This document shows, one piece after another, positions 8,274 to 15,978 of a DNA stretch of 64,000 nt (positions within the stretch are counted from its first letter, which is position 1; each line of letters begins with the position of its first letter). A program made the translations under genes and the position numbers. Source of the DNA: Mycobacterium spongiae. GTDB taxonomy: Bacteria > Actinomycetota > Actinomycetes > Mycobacteriales > Mycobacteriaceae. The DNA is taken from positions 5,517,158-5,581,157 of the forward strand of contig NZ_CP046600.1 in NCBI RefSeq assembly GCF_018278905.1, written 5' to 3'. The notes under the pieces were generated by a model. It did not search any database and had not been told where the DNA came from. It was given only the letters and a program-made list of their open reading frames with translations.

Positions 8274-9317
8274 TCAATGCTCCCGGCGGCAAACCAGGTG
8301 CGATAACGCCATGAGATCCTCCGACTTCACCGCATCGGGCAGTGCAGCCACAGCGGCTTGGATCCGTTCATCGGCAAACCGTTGCGCAGCGCGCCGGCCT
8401 CCGGCGAGCTCGACAAGCGCAGCAGCCCGATCAACGTCGCTCTGGGTCATATCGGCGCCGTCCGCATAAAGCGCCGCCAATTCGATTGCTGCCTCAGATC
8501 CCGAATTCAGGGCAGCAACAACCGGCAGCGTTGCCTTGCGCCGGGCAAGATCGCTGCCGACCGGTTTTCCCGTCACACCGGGGTCACCCCAGATGCCAAT
8601 CAGGTCGTCCACGAATTGAAAAGCGAGGCCCAATTCATGGCCAAACCGCCCCAGCGCCGCGACGGTCGCGTCATCCGCTTTTGCGCTCAAAGCCCCCAAA
8701 GCGCAACAACAACCGATGAGGCATGCGGTCTTGCCCGCCGCCATCCGTATGTAGTCATCGACCGTCACCCCCAAGCGCCCTTCAAATGAGCAATCCTCAT
8801 TTTGACCGACGCACAACTCCACACACGTCGCCTCCAACCGCATAATCGCCTTGACCGCAATGGACTGGTCGCGCAGGTCGGCCAGTATCTGAACTGCCGC
8901 AGCGTGTAACGCATCGCCCAACACGATCGCGTCGCTCGTTCCCCAGACGCTCCATACCGTCGGTCTTCCCCTGCGGGTTCGATCGCCGTCCATCACATCG
9001 TCATGCAACAACGTAAAGTTGTGCATCAACTCGACAGCCGCCGCAATCTGGGCAGTATCACCAACGTCACCACCGGTGCACGCCGCTGCCGCTGCAAAAA
9101 CAAGAGCGCCACGAAGCGCCTTGCCTGCAGAACCTTCCACCGCAAGTGACCTATCGGCGTCCCACCAACCAAGGTGATAGCCCGCCATCGTCGCCAACGG
9201 CTCGCGCATAGACCCGACGGCGCTGCGCAACACCGGCTCACAATCACTTCGAGCGCGTCGCAACAACGCCAGCCCCACATCAGCAGCAGCATTGCGACAA
9301 GTCGTGCTCAGACCCAC
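8274..9317 (-). CDS. Prenyl diphosphate synthase (probable GGPP synthase)
   Basis: A 347-residue trans-isoprenyl diphosphate synthase. It shows the GKALR substrate-binding motif (65-69), the first Asp-rich motif LLHDDVMD (D106, D107, D110), GxxxGDAL (around 131-136), the GKT segment (195-197) and the second Asp-rich region FQFVDDLIGIWGD (D237, D238). The residue five positions before the first motif is aromatic (F101), a feature linked in this family to GGPP (C20) product length. It condenses IPP with allylic diphosphates in the cytosol. The GTG at 9317 has a good GGGAGG site six bases upstream. It is the first gene of a two-gene cassette with the terpene synthase, suggesting it supplies that enzyme rather than general isoprenoid metabolism. 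C20 specificity is inferred. Confidence 0.87.
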   Translation of the reverse strand: MGLSTTCRNAAADVGLALLRRARSDCEPVLRSAVGSMREPLATMAGYHLGWWDADRSLAVEGSAGKALRGALVFAAAAACTGGDVGDTAQIAAAVELMHNFTLLHDDVMDGDRTRRGRPTVWSVWGTSDAIVLGDALHAAAVQILADLRDQSIAVKAIMRLEATCVELCVGQNEDCSFEGRLGVTVDDYIRMAAGKTACLIGCCCALGALSAKADDATVAALGRFGHELGLAFQFVDDLIGIWGDPGVTGKPVGSDLARRKATLPVVAALNSGSEAAIELAALYADGADMTQSDVDRAAALVELAGGRRAAQRFADERIQAAVAALPDAVKSEDLMALSHLVCRREH

Positions 9318-9479
9318 GACGCCTCCCAGGCTTGACTACAGCGGCTCTACGACGTGTCCTTGACCGTGGCCGCCAACCGGTCAACGGATCCAGCCCCGAT
9401 GCGTGGCGTCTAGCCGGGTCCGCCGTCCCCGCCCGCACCGCCGAGACCACCCGCGCTGCCGACCGCGCGGTCGCGGCCC

Positions 9480-9752
9480 ATGCCCGGGTCGCCACGCCGC
9501 CGCCACCAATACCGCCGCCACCGCCGTCACCGCCGCCAGCGCCGAAACTCAAAAAGCCGGCGTTGTCGCCGCCGTCACCGCCGTCGCCGCTCCTCGCGCC
9601 GTTGCCACCTGCCCCGGTGGTGCTGGAGCCGCCGTCCCCACCGGCGGTGCAACCCGCCACCACCGCATTGGCCGCACTGATCATCGACTCGATACCGGCC
9701 GAATCACCCGCCGCTGCTGCCACCATCTCCGGGCGACCACCACAAACGACAT
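9480..9752 (-). pseudogene. PE_PGRS fragment (frameshifted and internally deleted)
   Basis: The minus strand begins with a PE-type start (ATG at 9752, reading MSFVVVA), but a base is missing at about 9733. The PE domain then continues in another frame as EMVAAAAGDSAGIES for fewer than 30 residues. It jumps directly to Gly-Gly-Ala/Asp repeats typical of PGRS (GGNGARSGDGGDGGDNAG), so about 80 codons of the PE domain are gone. After about 100 residues the PGRS signal ends and the frame runs toward the prenyl synthase gene. It is a decayed relative of the PE_PGRS copy at 9992-10845. Confidence 0.75.
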
Positions 9753-9914
9753 CCGACCAACCTCCAACAATCGGCGGGTGACCCACGACGGACACGACCC
9801 GATTCCTGACAAATATAGGACATGTCTGTTCTTTATGTGTTGAGATTCATCAATGCCGGGGATTCAGGCCCGCAGGTGGACCGGTTGATCGGGTGCGACC
9901 GGTTGGTCCGAGGC
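9666..9914. repeat. PE 5'-end plus upstream region, copy A
   Basis: About 249 bp that closely match 10758-11008. The repeat covers the first ~28 codons of the PE gene, its ATG region and about 160 bp upstream, including the shared GATTCAGGCCCGCAGGTGGA segment. The duplication shows that the two PE_PGRS copies arose with their promoters from one another or from a common source. Confidence 0.8.
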
Positions 9915-9991
9915 ATTACAGCGCATCGCCCATCGGACCAGCGCGTCGAGCGTTGCGCGAACTTACCCGTCCGAAAAATACGCATGTATGC

Positions 9992-10845
9992 CTACCGGAT
10001 GAGCCGGATGAGTCTGTTCACGCGCCCGGTAAGTGTCTGGGTGGGCGAGTTGATCGCGATGAGCGCCTGTTGTTGCAGGGTGCGCAATGGCGAGGTGCTG
10101 GCCGGAGGGTTGGAGCCGTGTGCGCCCAATAGCTGCCCGCCGATGCCACCGGTACCGGTCGTGCCCGGGGGAGCTCCAGTCCCACCGCTTCCGCTATTAC
10201 CGCCATTGCCGCCGGCCCCGCCGGCGCCGCCCGCCGCTGCACTGGCGCCGCCATTGCCGCCGTTACCGCCGTTGCCGATCAGGCCGGGCGTGCCGCCGGT
10301 GCCGCCGGTGCCGCCGGTGCCACCGGTGCCGCCGGTGGTGGTGGTACCAGCACCACCGGTGCCGCCCGAGCCGTTGAGCAGGCCGGCGTTGCCGCCGGCA
10401 CCCCCTTTCCCGCCGGTGTCGTCGCCGAACCCGCCGATGCCGATCAACCAGCCGCCGGGCGCGCCATTGGCCCCGGTCCCAGGGGCGCCGTTAGCGCCGT
10501 TGCCTGGTCAGCGGGCGCCCGGTAAGGGCCAGGACTTGTGCGCGGGTCGAGTAGCGGTGAGACGACGGCGGCGTCGGCAGCCGCATACGCGGCTGCACCG
10601 GTGGACAAGGCTTGGACGAACTGGGCATGACACGTCGCCGCCTGCGCAGACACCGCCTGATAGGCCTGACCATGAGCACCAAACAACGCCGCGATCCCCG
10701 CCGACACCTCATCACCAGCCGCGGCCACCACCTCGCCCGTCGGACCCGCCGCCGCCACATTGGCTGCACTGATTATCGACTCGATACCGGCCAAATCACC
10801 CGCCGCTGCTGCCACCATCTCCGCGGCGACAACCACAAGTGACAT
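9992..10845 (-). pseudogene. PE_PGRS gene with frameshifts
   Basis: The ATG at 10845 opens a typical PE domain (SLVVVAAEMVAAAAGDLAGIES, then GPTGEVVAAAGDEVSAGIAALFG). Similarity continues into a second frame near 10525 (QVLALTGRPL) and a third near 10500, where [21 protein letters not shown] leads into about 110 residues of GGxGG repeats ending at 9992. The two shifts do not cancel, so the present sequence cannot give one PE_PGRS protein unless the shifts are sequencing errors. PE_PGRS proteins are usually exported by ESX-5 and are surface-associated. It lies between the decayed copy at 9.5-9.75 kb and the divergent PE hydrolase gene. Confidence 0.8.
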
Positions 10846-11008
10846 CCGACCAACCTCCCAAAACCGGCCGGTGACCCAAGACGAACACGACCCGATTCCT
10901 AAGAAATATCGGACAAGTCTGTTCTTTTGTGTTGAGATACATCACTGTGGGGGATTCAGGCCCGCAGGTGGACCGGTTGATCGGGTGGGCGACCGGTTTG
11001 TCCGAGGC
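10758..11008. repeat. PE 5'-end plus upstream region, copy B
   Basis: This is the second copy of the ~250-bp repeat (see 9666-9914). Here it forms the divergent promoter region between the PE_PGRS start (10845, minus) and the PE hydrolase start (11044, plus). Confidence 0.8.
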
Positions 11009-11043
11009 AAGCCGTGGTCGTCGAAAAAGGGGGTCGAGAGGGG

Positions 11044-12708
11044 ATGTCTGTGATGACGTATCTGGTCGCTGATCCACAGATCATGACGGCTGTTGCCGCC
11101 GACGTCGAAGCGATTGGCTCGGCGGTCGGCGCGGCTAGTGCCGCCGCGGCGGGCCCGACTACGGTCCTGTTGGCCGCGGCCGGCGATGAGGTGTCGGCGG
11201 CCATCGCGAACCTATTTGGCGCGTATGGCCAGCAGTACCAAGCCGCCGCCACGCAGGTGTCGGCGGTTCACCGCGAATTCCACCAGGCGCTGGCCGCCGC
11301 CGGGCGCACCTATAGCCAAGCAGAAGCCGCCAGCATCGCTGCCCTGCAAGGCGCGGCTGCCGCGCCGGCCCAGGCGCCGACTGCTGCCATGATTCCGCCG
11401 TTCCCGGCAAACGATACGACCTTAGTCATCGGCGGCACCGGAGTCCCGATACCGTCGCAGCAATATATCGACTCCGCCAATACGCTCTACGTACGTTCGG
11501 CCAACGTGGTGCAGGGGCTGTTTACGCCCTCGGAATTGTACCCGCTGACCGGTGTCAGGAGTTTGACTCTGGACTCGTCGGTGAGCGAGGGCGTAACCAT
11601 TCTCGACGACACGCTCTACGATCAAATCAACAACTCGGGCAATTCGGTGACAGTTTTCGGCATTTCCCAAGGCGCCATCATCGCTTCGCTGGAAATGGAG
11701 AACCTCGCCGCAGGCACATCCGCCTTTGGCGCAACCCCGCCGGCCGCAGACCAACTCAACTTCGTACTGGCTGGCAACGAAATGAACCCCAATGGTGGCT
11801 TGCTCGCGCGGTTCCCGGATCTGTCTCTGCCGAGTCTTGGGCTGACGTTCTACGGTGGAACACCTTCAGACACGATCTACCCGACGGCCATCTACACGCA
11901 AGAATACGATGGCTTCGCCGACTTCCCGCGGTATCCGCTCAATTTCGTTTCGGTCCTCAACGCGGTAATGGGCATTGTCTACGTGCACCCCACCTATTTT
12001 GACCTCACCGTCGAAGAGATTAATAACGCAACAGAATTGTCGACGTCTCCGGGCTACTCCGGCAACACCACCTACTACATCATTGAGACGGAGAATCTTC
12101 CGCTTTTGGAACCGCTGCGTGCACTTCCCGTTATTGGAAATCCGCTAGCCAACCTGGTCCAACCAAACCTGGAAGTGCTCGTCAATCTGGGTTACGGTGA
12201 CCCGGAATTCGGCTACTCGACGGCCCCCGCGGACGTGACAACACCGTTCGGGTTGTTCCCCAATGTCAGCCCCATCACCGTCGCCAACGCTCTGGCCGTC
12301 GGCACCCAGGAAGGTATCCAAGACTTCACCCTCGACATCCAAGCCCTGCAAGCCGAGCCGCCGCCGCTACCGTCGTTCGAATTGCCTGCACCGATCGACT
12401 TCACGGCAACGGTGACCGCCGCTCCGACGCCGCTACAAGTAGTGAACACACTGACCAAGATCGTCGCCGACGACTACGCCCTTCTCCTTCCGACCGCGGA
12501 CATCGGAGTTGCCCTCCTCACGACTTTGCCCGCCTACAACGTGAGCCTGTTTGTGGACCAGCTCGCCCACGGGAACCTCACCAACGCGATCGGATACCCA
12601 GTCGCTGCCACCGTCGGATTGGTCACGCTTGCGGGCGGAATTGAGTTGTTCACCACTGCGGTAATTGTGGCCACGAACATCAGCGATCTCCAGAGCCTCT
12701 TTGCCTAA
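11044..12708 (+). CDS. PE family protein with PE-PPE alpha/beta-hydrolase domain
   Basis: A 554-residue protein. Residues 1-95 form a PE domain (SVMTYLVADPQIMTAVAADVEAIGS start and AGDEVSAAIANLFG). A linker precedes the PE-PPE domain from about residue 120 to 350, which has the serine-hydrolase nucleophile elbow GISQG (Ser about 208). The C-terminal ~150 residues are hydrophobic and Ala/Leu/Val-rich. Proteins of this architecture are exported through type VII systems by the PE domain and several act as esterases or lipases. The ATG at 11044 with GAGAGGGG upstream is chosen over the GTG at 11014, which lies outside PE similarity. It is the only intact PE gene in the island. The substrate is unknown. 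Confidence 0.88.
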   Translation: MSVMTYLVADPQIMTAVAADVEAIGSAVGAASAAAAGPTTVLLAAAGDEVSAAIANLFGAYGQQYQAAATQVSAVHREFHQALAAAGRTYSQAEAASIAALQGAAAAPAQAPTAAMIPPFPANDTTLVIGGTGVPIPSQQYIDSANTLYVRSANVVQGLFTPSELYPLTGVRSLTLDSSVSEGVTILDDTLYDQINNSGNSVTVFGISQGAIIASLEMENLAAGTSAFGATPPAADQLNFVLAGNEMNPNGGLLARFPDLSLPSLGLTFYGGTPSDTIYPTAIYTQEYDGFADFPRYPLNFVSVLNAVMGIVYVHPTYFDLTVEEINNATELSTSPGYSGNTTYYIIETENLPLLEPLRALPVIGNPLANLVQPNLEVLVNLGYGDPEFGYSTAPADVTTPFGLFPNVSPITVANALAVGTQEGIQDFTLDIQALQAEPPPLPSFELPAPIDFTATVTAAPTPLQVVNTLTKIVADDYALLLPTADIGVALLTTLPAYNVSLFVDQLAHGNLTNAIGYPVAATVGLVTLAGGIELFTTAVIVATNISDLQSLFA

Positions 12709-12721
12709 CGCGCCCAGGTGA

Positions 12722-13009
12722 ATTCTGTCCGTCCACGCCCAGTTCAAAGTCGAGACCGGTATCCCGATGTTCTTCGCCGACCCACACTCACCCTGGCAAC
12801 GCGGCACGAACGAGAACACCAACGGCCTCCTGCGCCAGTACTTCCCGAAGGGCACAGACCTCACCCGGTGGACCGCTGAACACATCGAAGCAGTCGCTCA
12901 CGCCCTCAACACCAGACCCCGCATGACACTCAGCTGGAAGACCCCAGCCGAGGCCTTCAACGACCATCTACTGTTGCTCCAACAAACCGGTGTTGCTTCC
13001 ACCGATTGA
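12722..13009 (+). pseudogene. IS30-family transposase fragment (C-terminal end)
   Basis: The frame, open from 12722 after a stop, encodes the C-terminal part of an IS30-like DDE transposase: [20 protein letters not shown], then [21 protein letters not shown], which holds the catalytic Glu region, then [20 protein letters not shown]. The first catalytic Asp region and the helix-turn-helix are missing, so only about the last quarter remains. It begins 14 bp after the PE hydrolase stop, suggesting the element inserted or recombined there. Confidence 0.85.
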
Positions 13010-13027
13010 ATCCGCCCAATTGACGTC

Positions 13028-13138
13028 ATGGAGCTTCGGGGAGAACATGCGCCGCTGCGGCCTGCGCTGCACGCCTACGCCCGCGATCATCCGCGCCGCG
13101 GGTTTCCGCCCGCCTATCACGATGCCCGCCACGATCCG
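13028..13138 (+). pseudogene. IS3-family OrfB fragment
   Basis: About 37 codons read LRPALHAYARDHPRRGFPPAYHDAR, which matches the conserved region just before the DDE domain of IS3-family OrfB transposases (usual form: ARxHPRxGxRR). The similarity stops exactly where the TetR gene ends (13139), and no other part of the element is present. Confidence 0.6.
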
Positions 13139-13798
13139 CTATTTCGTGAAAAGGCTACCCTCGACGGCCGCCACCAAAATGTTCGTCGCAGCCTCGACGT
13201 TGCTGCCAGGGAGGCCCTGGCTGAGCACGGCGATGCCCACGGCGCTGCCCAGGAACGCGACGACAAGGTCCAGATCGTTTATCTCTGCTGATATCTCTCC
13301 GCGCAGGCGGGCTGTGGCGAACATGTCGACCATTGCGGCCAGCAGTTCGGTGCCCTCCTGCTCAGCGGGCAGCAAGTCGGGTTGTCGGCTCAGTTCTAGT
13401 GGGACAGCGGCCAGGAACCGAGCGGTCGCTCTGTTGTTTTGGTATGCGCCCGCTAATGCGCGTAAGAACAACCCGAGCTTTTCGCGCAGCAAACCATCAG
13501 TGGTAATCGCTTGAGTGACGTCGGGCAGCAGTGTGGACAGGGCGGCCCCGAACGTGGCTTGATAGAGCTGGCGTTTGGAAGAAAAATACCGGTAGATCGA
13601 CGAGTGCGTGATACTGGCGGCGGTAGCGATCCGAGTCATCCGGGCACCCGAATAGCCAGCTTCGGCGAAGTCGGCCAGAGCAGCTTCGAGAAGCCGGGAC
13701 ACCGTTTGTTCGGCGCTGCTTCCAGGTGGGCGTCCGAGCTGTTTGGGCGGCCCCAAACGCAGCGCCGTTGGCAAGTGGTGCGCCGACGATCTACTCAT
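13139..13798 (-). CDS. TetR-family transcriptional regulator
   Basis: A 219-residue protein from ATG 13798 (GTG 13807 would add three residues). Residues about 28-75 are a TetR DNA-binding domain: LLEAALADFAEAGYSGARMTRIA, then ASITHSSIYRYFSSKRQLYQATF, with the canonical recognition-helix end YRYF and the following K. The remaining ~145 residues are a helical ligand-binding/dimerisation domain. It is isolated: remnants of insertion sequences abut its 3' end and PPE and recombinase fragments lie upstream. Its target is unknown; the island's terpene genes are a possible but untested target. Confidence 0.85.
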   Translation of the reverse strand: MSRSSAHHLPTALRLGPPKQLGRPPGSSAEQTVSRLLEAALADFAEAGYSGARMTRIATAASITHSSIYRYFSSKRQLYQATFGAALSTLLPDVTQAITTDGLLREKLGLFLRALAGAYQNNRATARFLAAVPLELSRQPDLLPAEQEGTELLAAMVDMFATARLRGEISAEINDLDLVVAFLGSAVGIAVLSQGLPGSNVEAATNILVAAVEGSLFTK

Positions 13799-13953
13799 CA
13801 CTAGCACCGGCAGTCATTGGACGAAACTAGCCGACAGACGTCGAAGTGTGACTGCGCCCCGCCCGTGGCTGGCGGTTGTCAACTCCGACGCCCGCTGGGC
13901 CTCGGGGTTTGGCCGAGGAGATTCGTAGTCGTCGATTGGCGCCAAGCACGCCT

Positions 13954-14118
13954 CGAGCTGAAGAACCCCGACTGGTCATCACCTGTATTGTAGGCACCTG
14001 AGCTGCCCAGGCCCGAGTTCGCCACATCCGAAACGTTGCCGCCCGAGTTTGCGATGCCCACATTGTCAAGGCCTGTGTTGAGGATGCCCGCGGCTAAGCC
14101 GCCCGCAGACGAGCACAC
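13954..14118 (-). pseudogene. PPE-MPTR type repeat fragment
   Basis: About 55 residues on the minus strand carry the asparagine-glycine repeats of PPE-MPTR proteins (ILNTGLDNVGIANSGGNVSD, then VANSGLGSSGAYNTGDDQSG). No PPE N-terminal domain or longer repeat array is present, so this is a stranded remnant. Confidence 0.65.
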
Positions 14119-14232
14119 AACAGCCGACCTGGGCGCTCAACCCACTGTCGGGGCGACGAATCTATGGGGCTCCATCGCCCACTACGACATAACCCGCCTC
14201 GTGCCCACCTGAAACGGGGTCTCTAACTCCTC

Positions 14233-14272
14233 TGTCATCCCTGAAGGGCGGGCCCTGTCATCCCTGAAGGGT
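14233..14272. repeat. 16-bp direct repeat pair
   Basis: TGTCATCCCTGAAGGG occurs at 14233-14248 and again, after 8 bases, at 14257-14272, upstream of the recombinase remnant. Its origin is unknown. Confidence 0.5.
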
Positions 14273-14369
14273 CACAAGATCTGAAGAGCACGAGCAAGTC
14301 CGGCCTGACGACGGCGCGCTGGCAGCGCGATTTTCCCACTACAACACACTTGCAGGCACCGTAGCCCGG

Positions 14370-14490
14370 TTGCTGCGCCACAACGCGGCTTCCAGACTGC
14401 TGGCCGCGTCGGTCCCGCTGCCGACGATATCGGCAGTGCTCGGCCACGCCAGCGAAGAATCGACGAACCTATCGTCGCTAGATCCGGACG
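14370..14490 (+). pseudogene. Tyrosine recombinase (integrase) C-terminal remnant
   Basis: The plus-strand frame gives LLRHNAASRLLAASVPLP followed by TISAVLGHASEEST. This is the HxxR...LGH motif pair of the catalytic domain of tyrosine recombinases (His-x-x-Arg then Gly-His). The catalytic Tyr expected a few residues after EEST is missing, as the frame reads NLSSLDPD. The frame is open upstream to about 14275 but without recognisable catalytic Arg I. The remnant runs directly into the right direct repeat at 14470, the position where an integrase gene commonly sits relative to its attachment site. Confidence 0.72.
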
Positions 14491-14643
14491 TGGATACAGC
14501 AAAATCAGAAGCCGCCGCGACGCCGGTTGGATCGCGCTTGCCCCTATATCAAGGGTCGGCGACGCAGCCGGTAGCCGCTATCCGTCCGCTTATTTCGGGA
14601 GGGCCATCTGATAGCGGCTTTCCTCAGGTGGGGAAACCCGCCT
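14470..14643. repeat. Right 174-bp direct repeat (true eccE1 3' end)
   Basis: This is the partner of 6583-6757. It holds the genuine last 18 codons of eccE1 with its TAA stop (14590-14643) and about 120 bp of downstream spacer, running into the recombinase remnant at 14469. The copy completes eccE1, as when an element integrates into the 3' end of a gene and restores it. Confidence 0.85.
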
Positions 14644-15978
14644 GATCGGTAGCCGGCGGTGGCGCGGGGTCCCGATCACGTTATGCCGCAGTATCACGCG
14701 GTCGACGCCGGCGTGTGCGCCGAGATATGTGGTCGCGTTGGGCCACGCCATCTTGGTCTCCGGTCCGACGTGGGCGCCGATCAGCGCGGCGAATTCCTGA
14801 AACTGTGGTCCGACGGTGACCACGGCGCCCGCGGCCGCGGCCCGCACCGTGAATTGTGTGAATGTCTGGGCGTCGCCCACATTGATAGACGCGTCGACGT
14901 CGTCGAAAGGCATGTAGACATGGCACCGATTTACCGTCTCGCCGATCAGGACACCTGCTGACCCGATTGGCAGCTGGTAGTGCGGGTTGGCGACCAGGTT
15001 CTGGCCCTGCAGTGCGGGCTGCTGCCCGCCGAACAGGCGCGCAAATCCCCGTGGCGTCTTGGGTTTGCGCGCCGTGGTCAGCAACACTGTGGACTGCGGC
15101 GACATCCCTGGCGCGATCCGGACTCTGGTGATGGTGTGGTCGGCGCGCGCCGACCACCATTCGTCTGGTCCACCAAGTGCGGTGTAGGCAGCGGTATAGC
15201 CGTCGCGTCCCTGGATCATTGACCACTTCTCCCGGGCATAGCCGATGTCGATGGCCTGGTCGTAATCATCAAAGCTGCGTCCACACGCCGCGTCGACTCC
15301 ATGGCTGGCAAGATCATCGGCGATCCGACTCGCAGACGCGACCAGATACCGGGCCAGACCCGCCACGCCAACATCACGCCGCTGGGCAGACCTGCGCGTG
15401 GCTTCCGGGTGGGCTCGCAACATGATCCAGGTCCGACGGTTGGAGGGAGCCGGGTCGGCACCGATCACTTGCTGGTAGAGGCCCGTTACGTCCGTCGATG
15501 CGGTTCGCCCTACGCGGTAGCCAGCCGATACGACATCGGCCTCCAGGTCGGGACAGTGCACCCAGAGGAGCTTCTCTAGCAGCTCGGTGTCCAGCACATC
15601 ATCGGTATGTGCATGTCCGTCAACGATGACGGTCGGGGTGAACGGCCGGGGAATGAGTTCGATCACCGCAACCAGGTAATCGCCCTTCCAGCGCACCGCG
15701 ACGTGATCCCCCGGCTTCACCGTGGCACCGACGACGGGTTCCGACGGTATATCCGGTGGCTTGCGGCGGCGCCGCAACCACGCGTAGAGCGTCGCGACCC
15801 AGCCGGTGAGCCGACGACCGTAGAAGGTGACAAACGCCAGCATGGCGCCTAGCGCCGCCAACGCGATACCCGCCCACCAATAGCGCGTGGACAAGAAGAG
15901 CATCACTGCCGGTGGGGCCAGCCCGGCGACAACCGCGGTGTGCCCGGTGGCGAACCGTAGCCCTAGAGGATTCCTCAT
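14590..15978 (-). CDS. eccE1: EccE1, ESX-1 membrane component
   Basis: A 462-residue protein, the same length as M. tuberculosis EccE1. Two membrane helices lie at residues about 13-52 (HTAVVAGLAPPAVMLFLSTR, then WWAGIALAALGAMLAFVTFY), followed by a large extramembrane domain containing SEPVVGATVKPGDHVAVRW and ending in RRVSPPEESRYQMALPK. EccE sits at the periphery of the EccBCDE membrane complex. ATG 15978 gives the conserved MRNPLGLRF start and overlaps the mycP1 stop by four bases (ATGA); the frame is open another 177 codons upstream, inside mycP1, but that is not coding. Its normal downstream gene espB is now 8 kb away across the island, so espB-espL-espK may have lost readthrough from this operon. 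Confidence 0.96.
   Translation of the reverse strand: MRNPLGLRFATGHTAVVAGLAPPAVMLFLSTRYWWAGIALAALGAMLAFVTFYGRRLTGWVATLYAWLRRRRKPPDIPSEPVVGATVKPGDHVAVRWKGDYLVAVIELIPRPFTPTVIVDGHAHTDDVLDTELLEKLLWVHCPDLEADVVSAGYRVGRTASTDVTGLYQQVIGADPAPSNRRTWIMLRAHPEATRRSAQRRDVGVAGLARYLVASASRIADDLASHGVDAACGRSFDDYDQAIDIGYAREKWSMIQGRDGYTAAYTALGGPDEWWSARADHTITRVRIAPGMSPQSTVLLTTARKPKTPRGFARLFGGQQPALQGQNLVANPHYQLPIGSAGVLIGETVNRCHVYMPFDDVDASINVGDAQTFTQFTVRAAAAGAVVTVGPQFQEFAALIGAHVGPETKMAWPNATTYLGAHAGVDRVILRHNVIGTPRHRRLPIRRVSPPEESRYQMALPK

Noticed and set aside
10015..10440. Short GC-rich repeats that could look like a CRISPR array
   Set aside because: Irregular units of 6-18 bp without unique spacers; they encode PGRS GGxGG repeats.
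14110..14215. Plus-strand stretch that might be another transposase tail
   Set aside because: Short and without a motif I can assign to a family.
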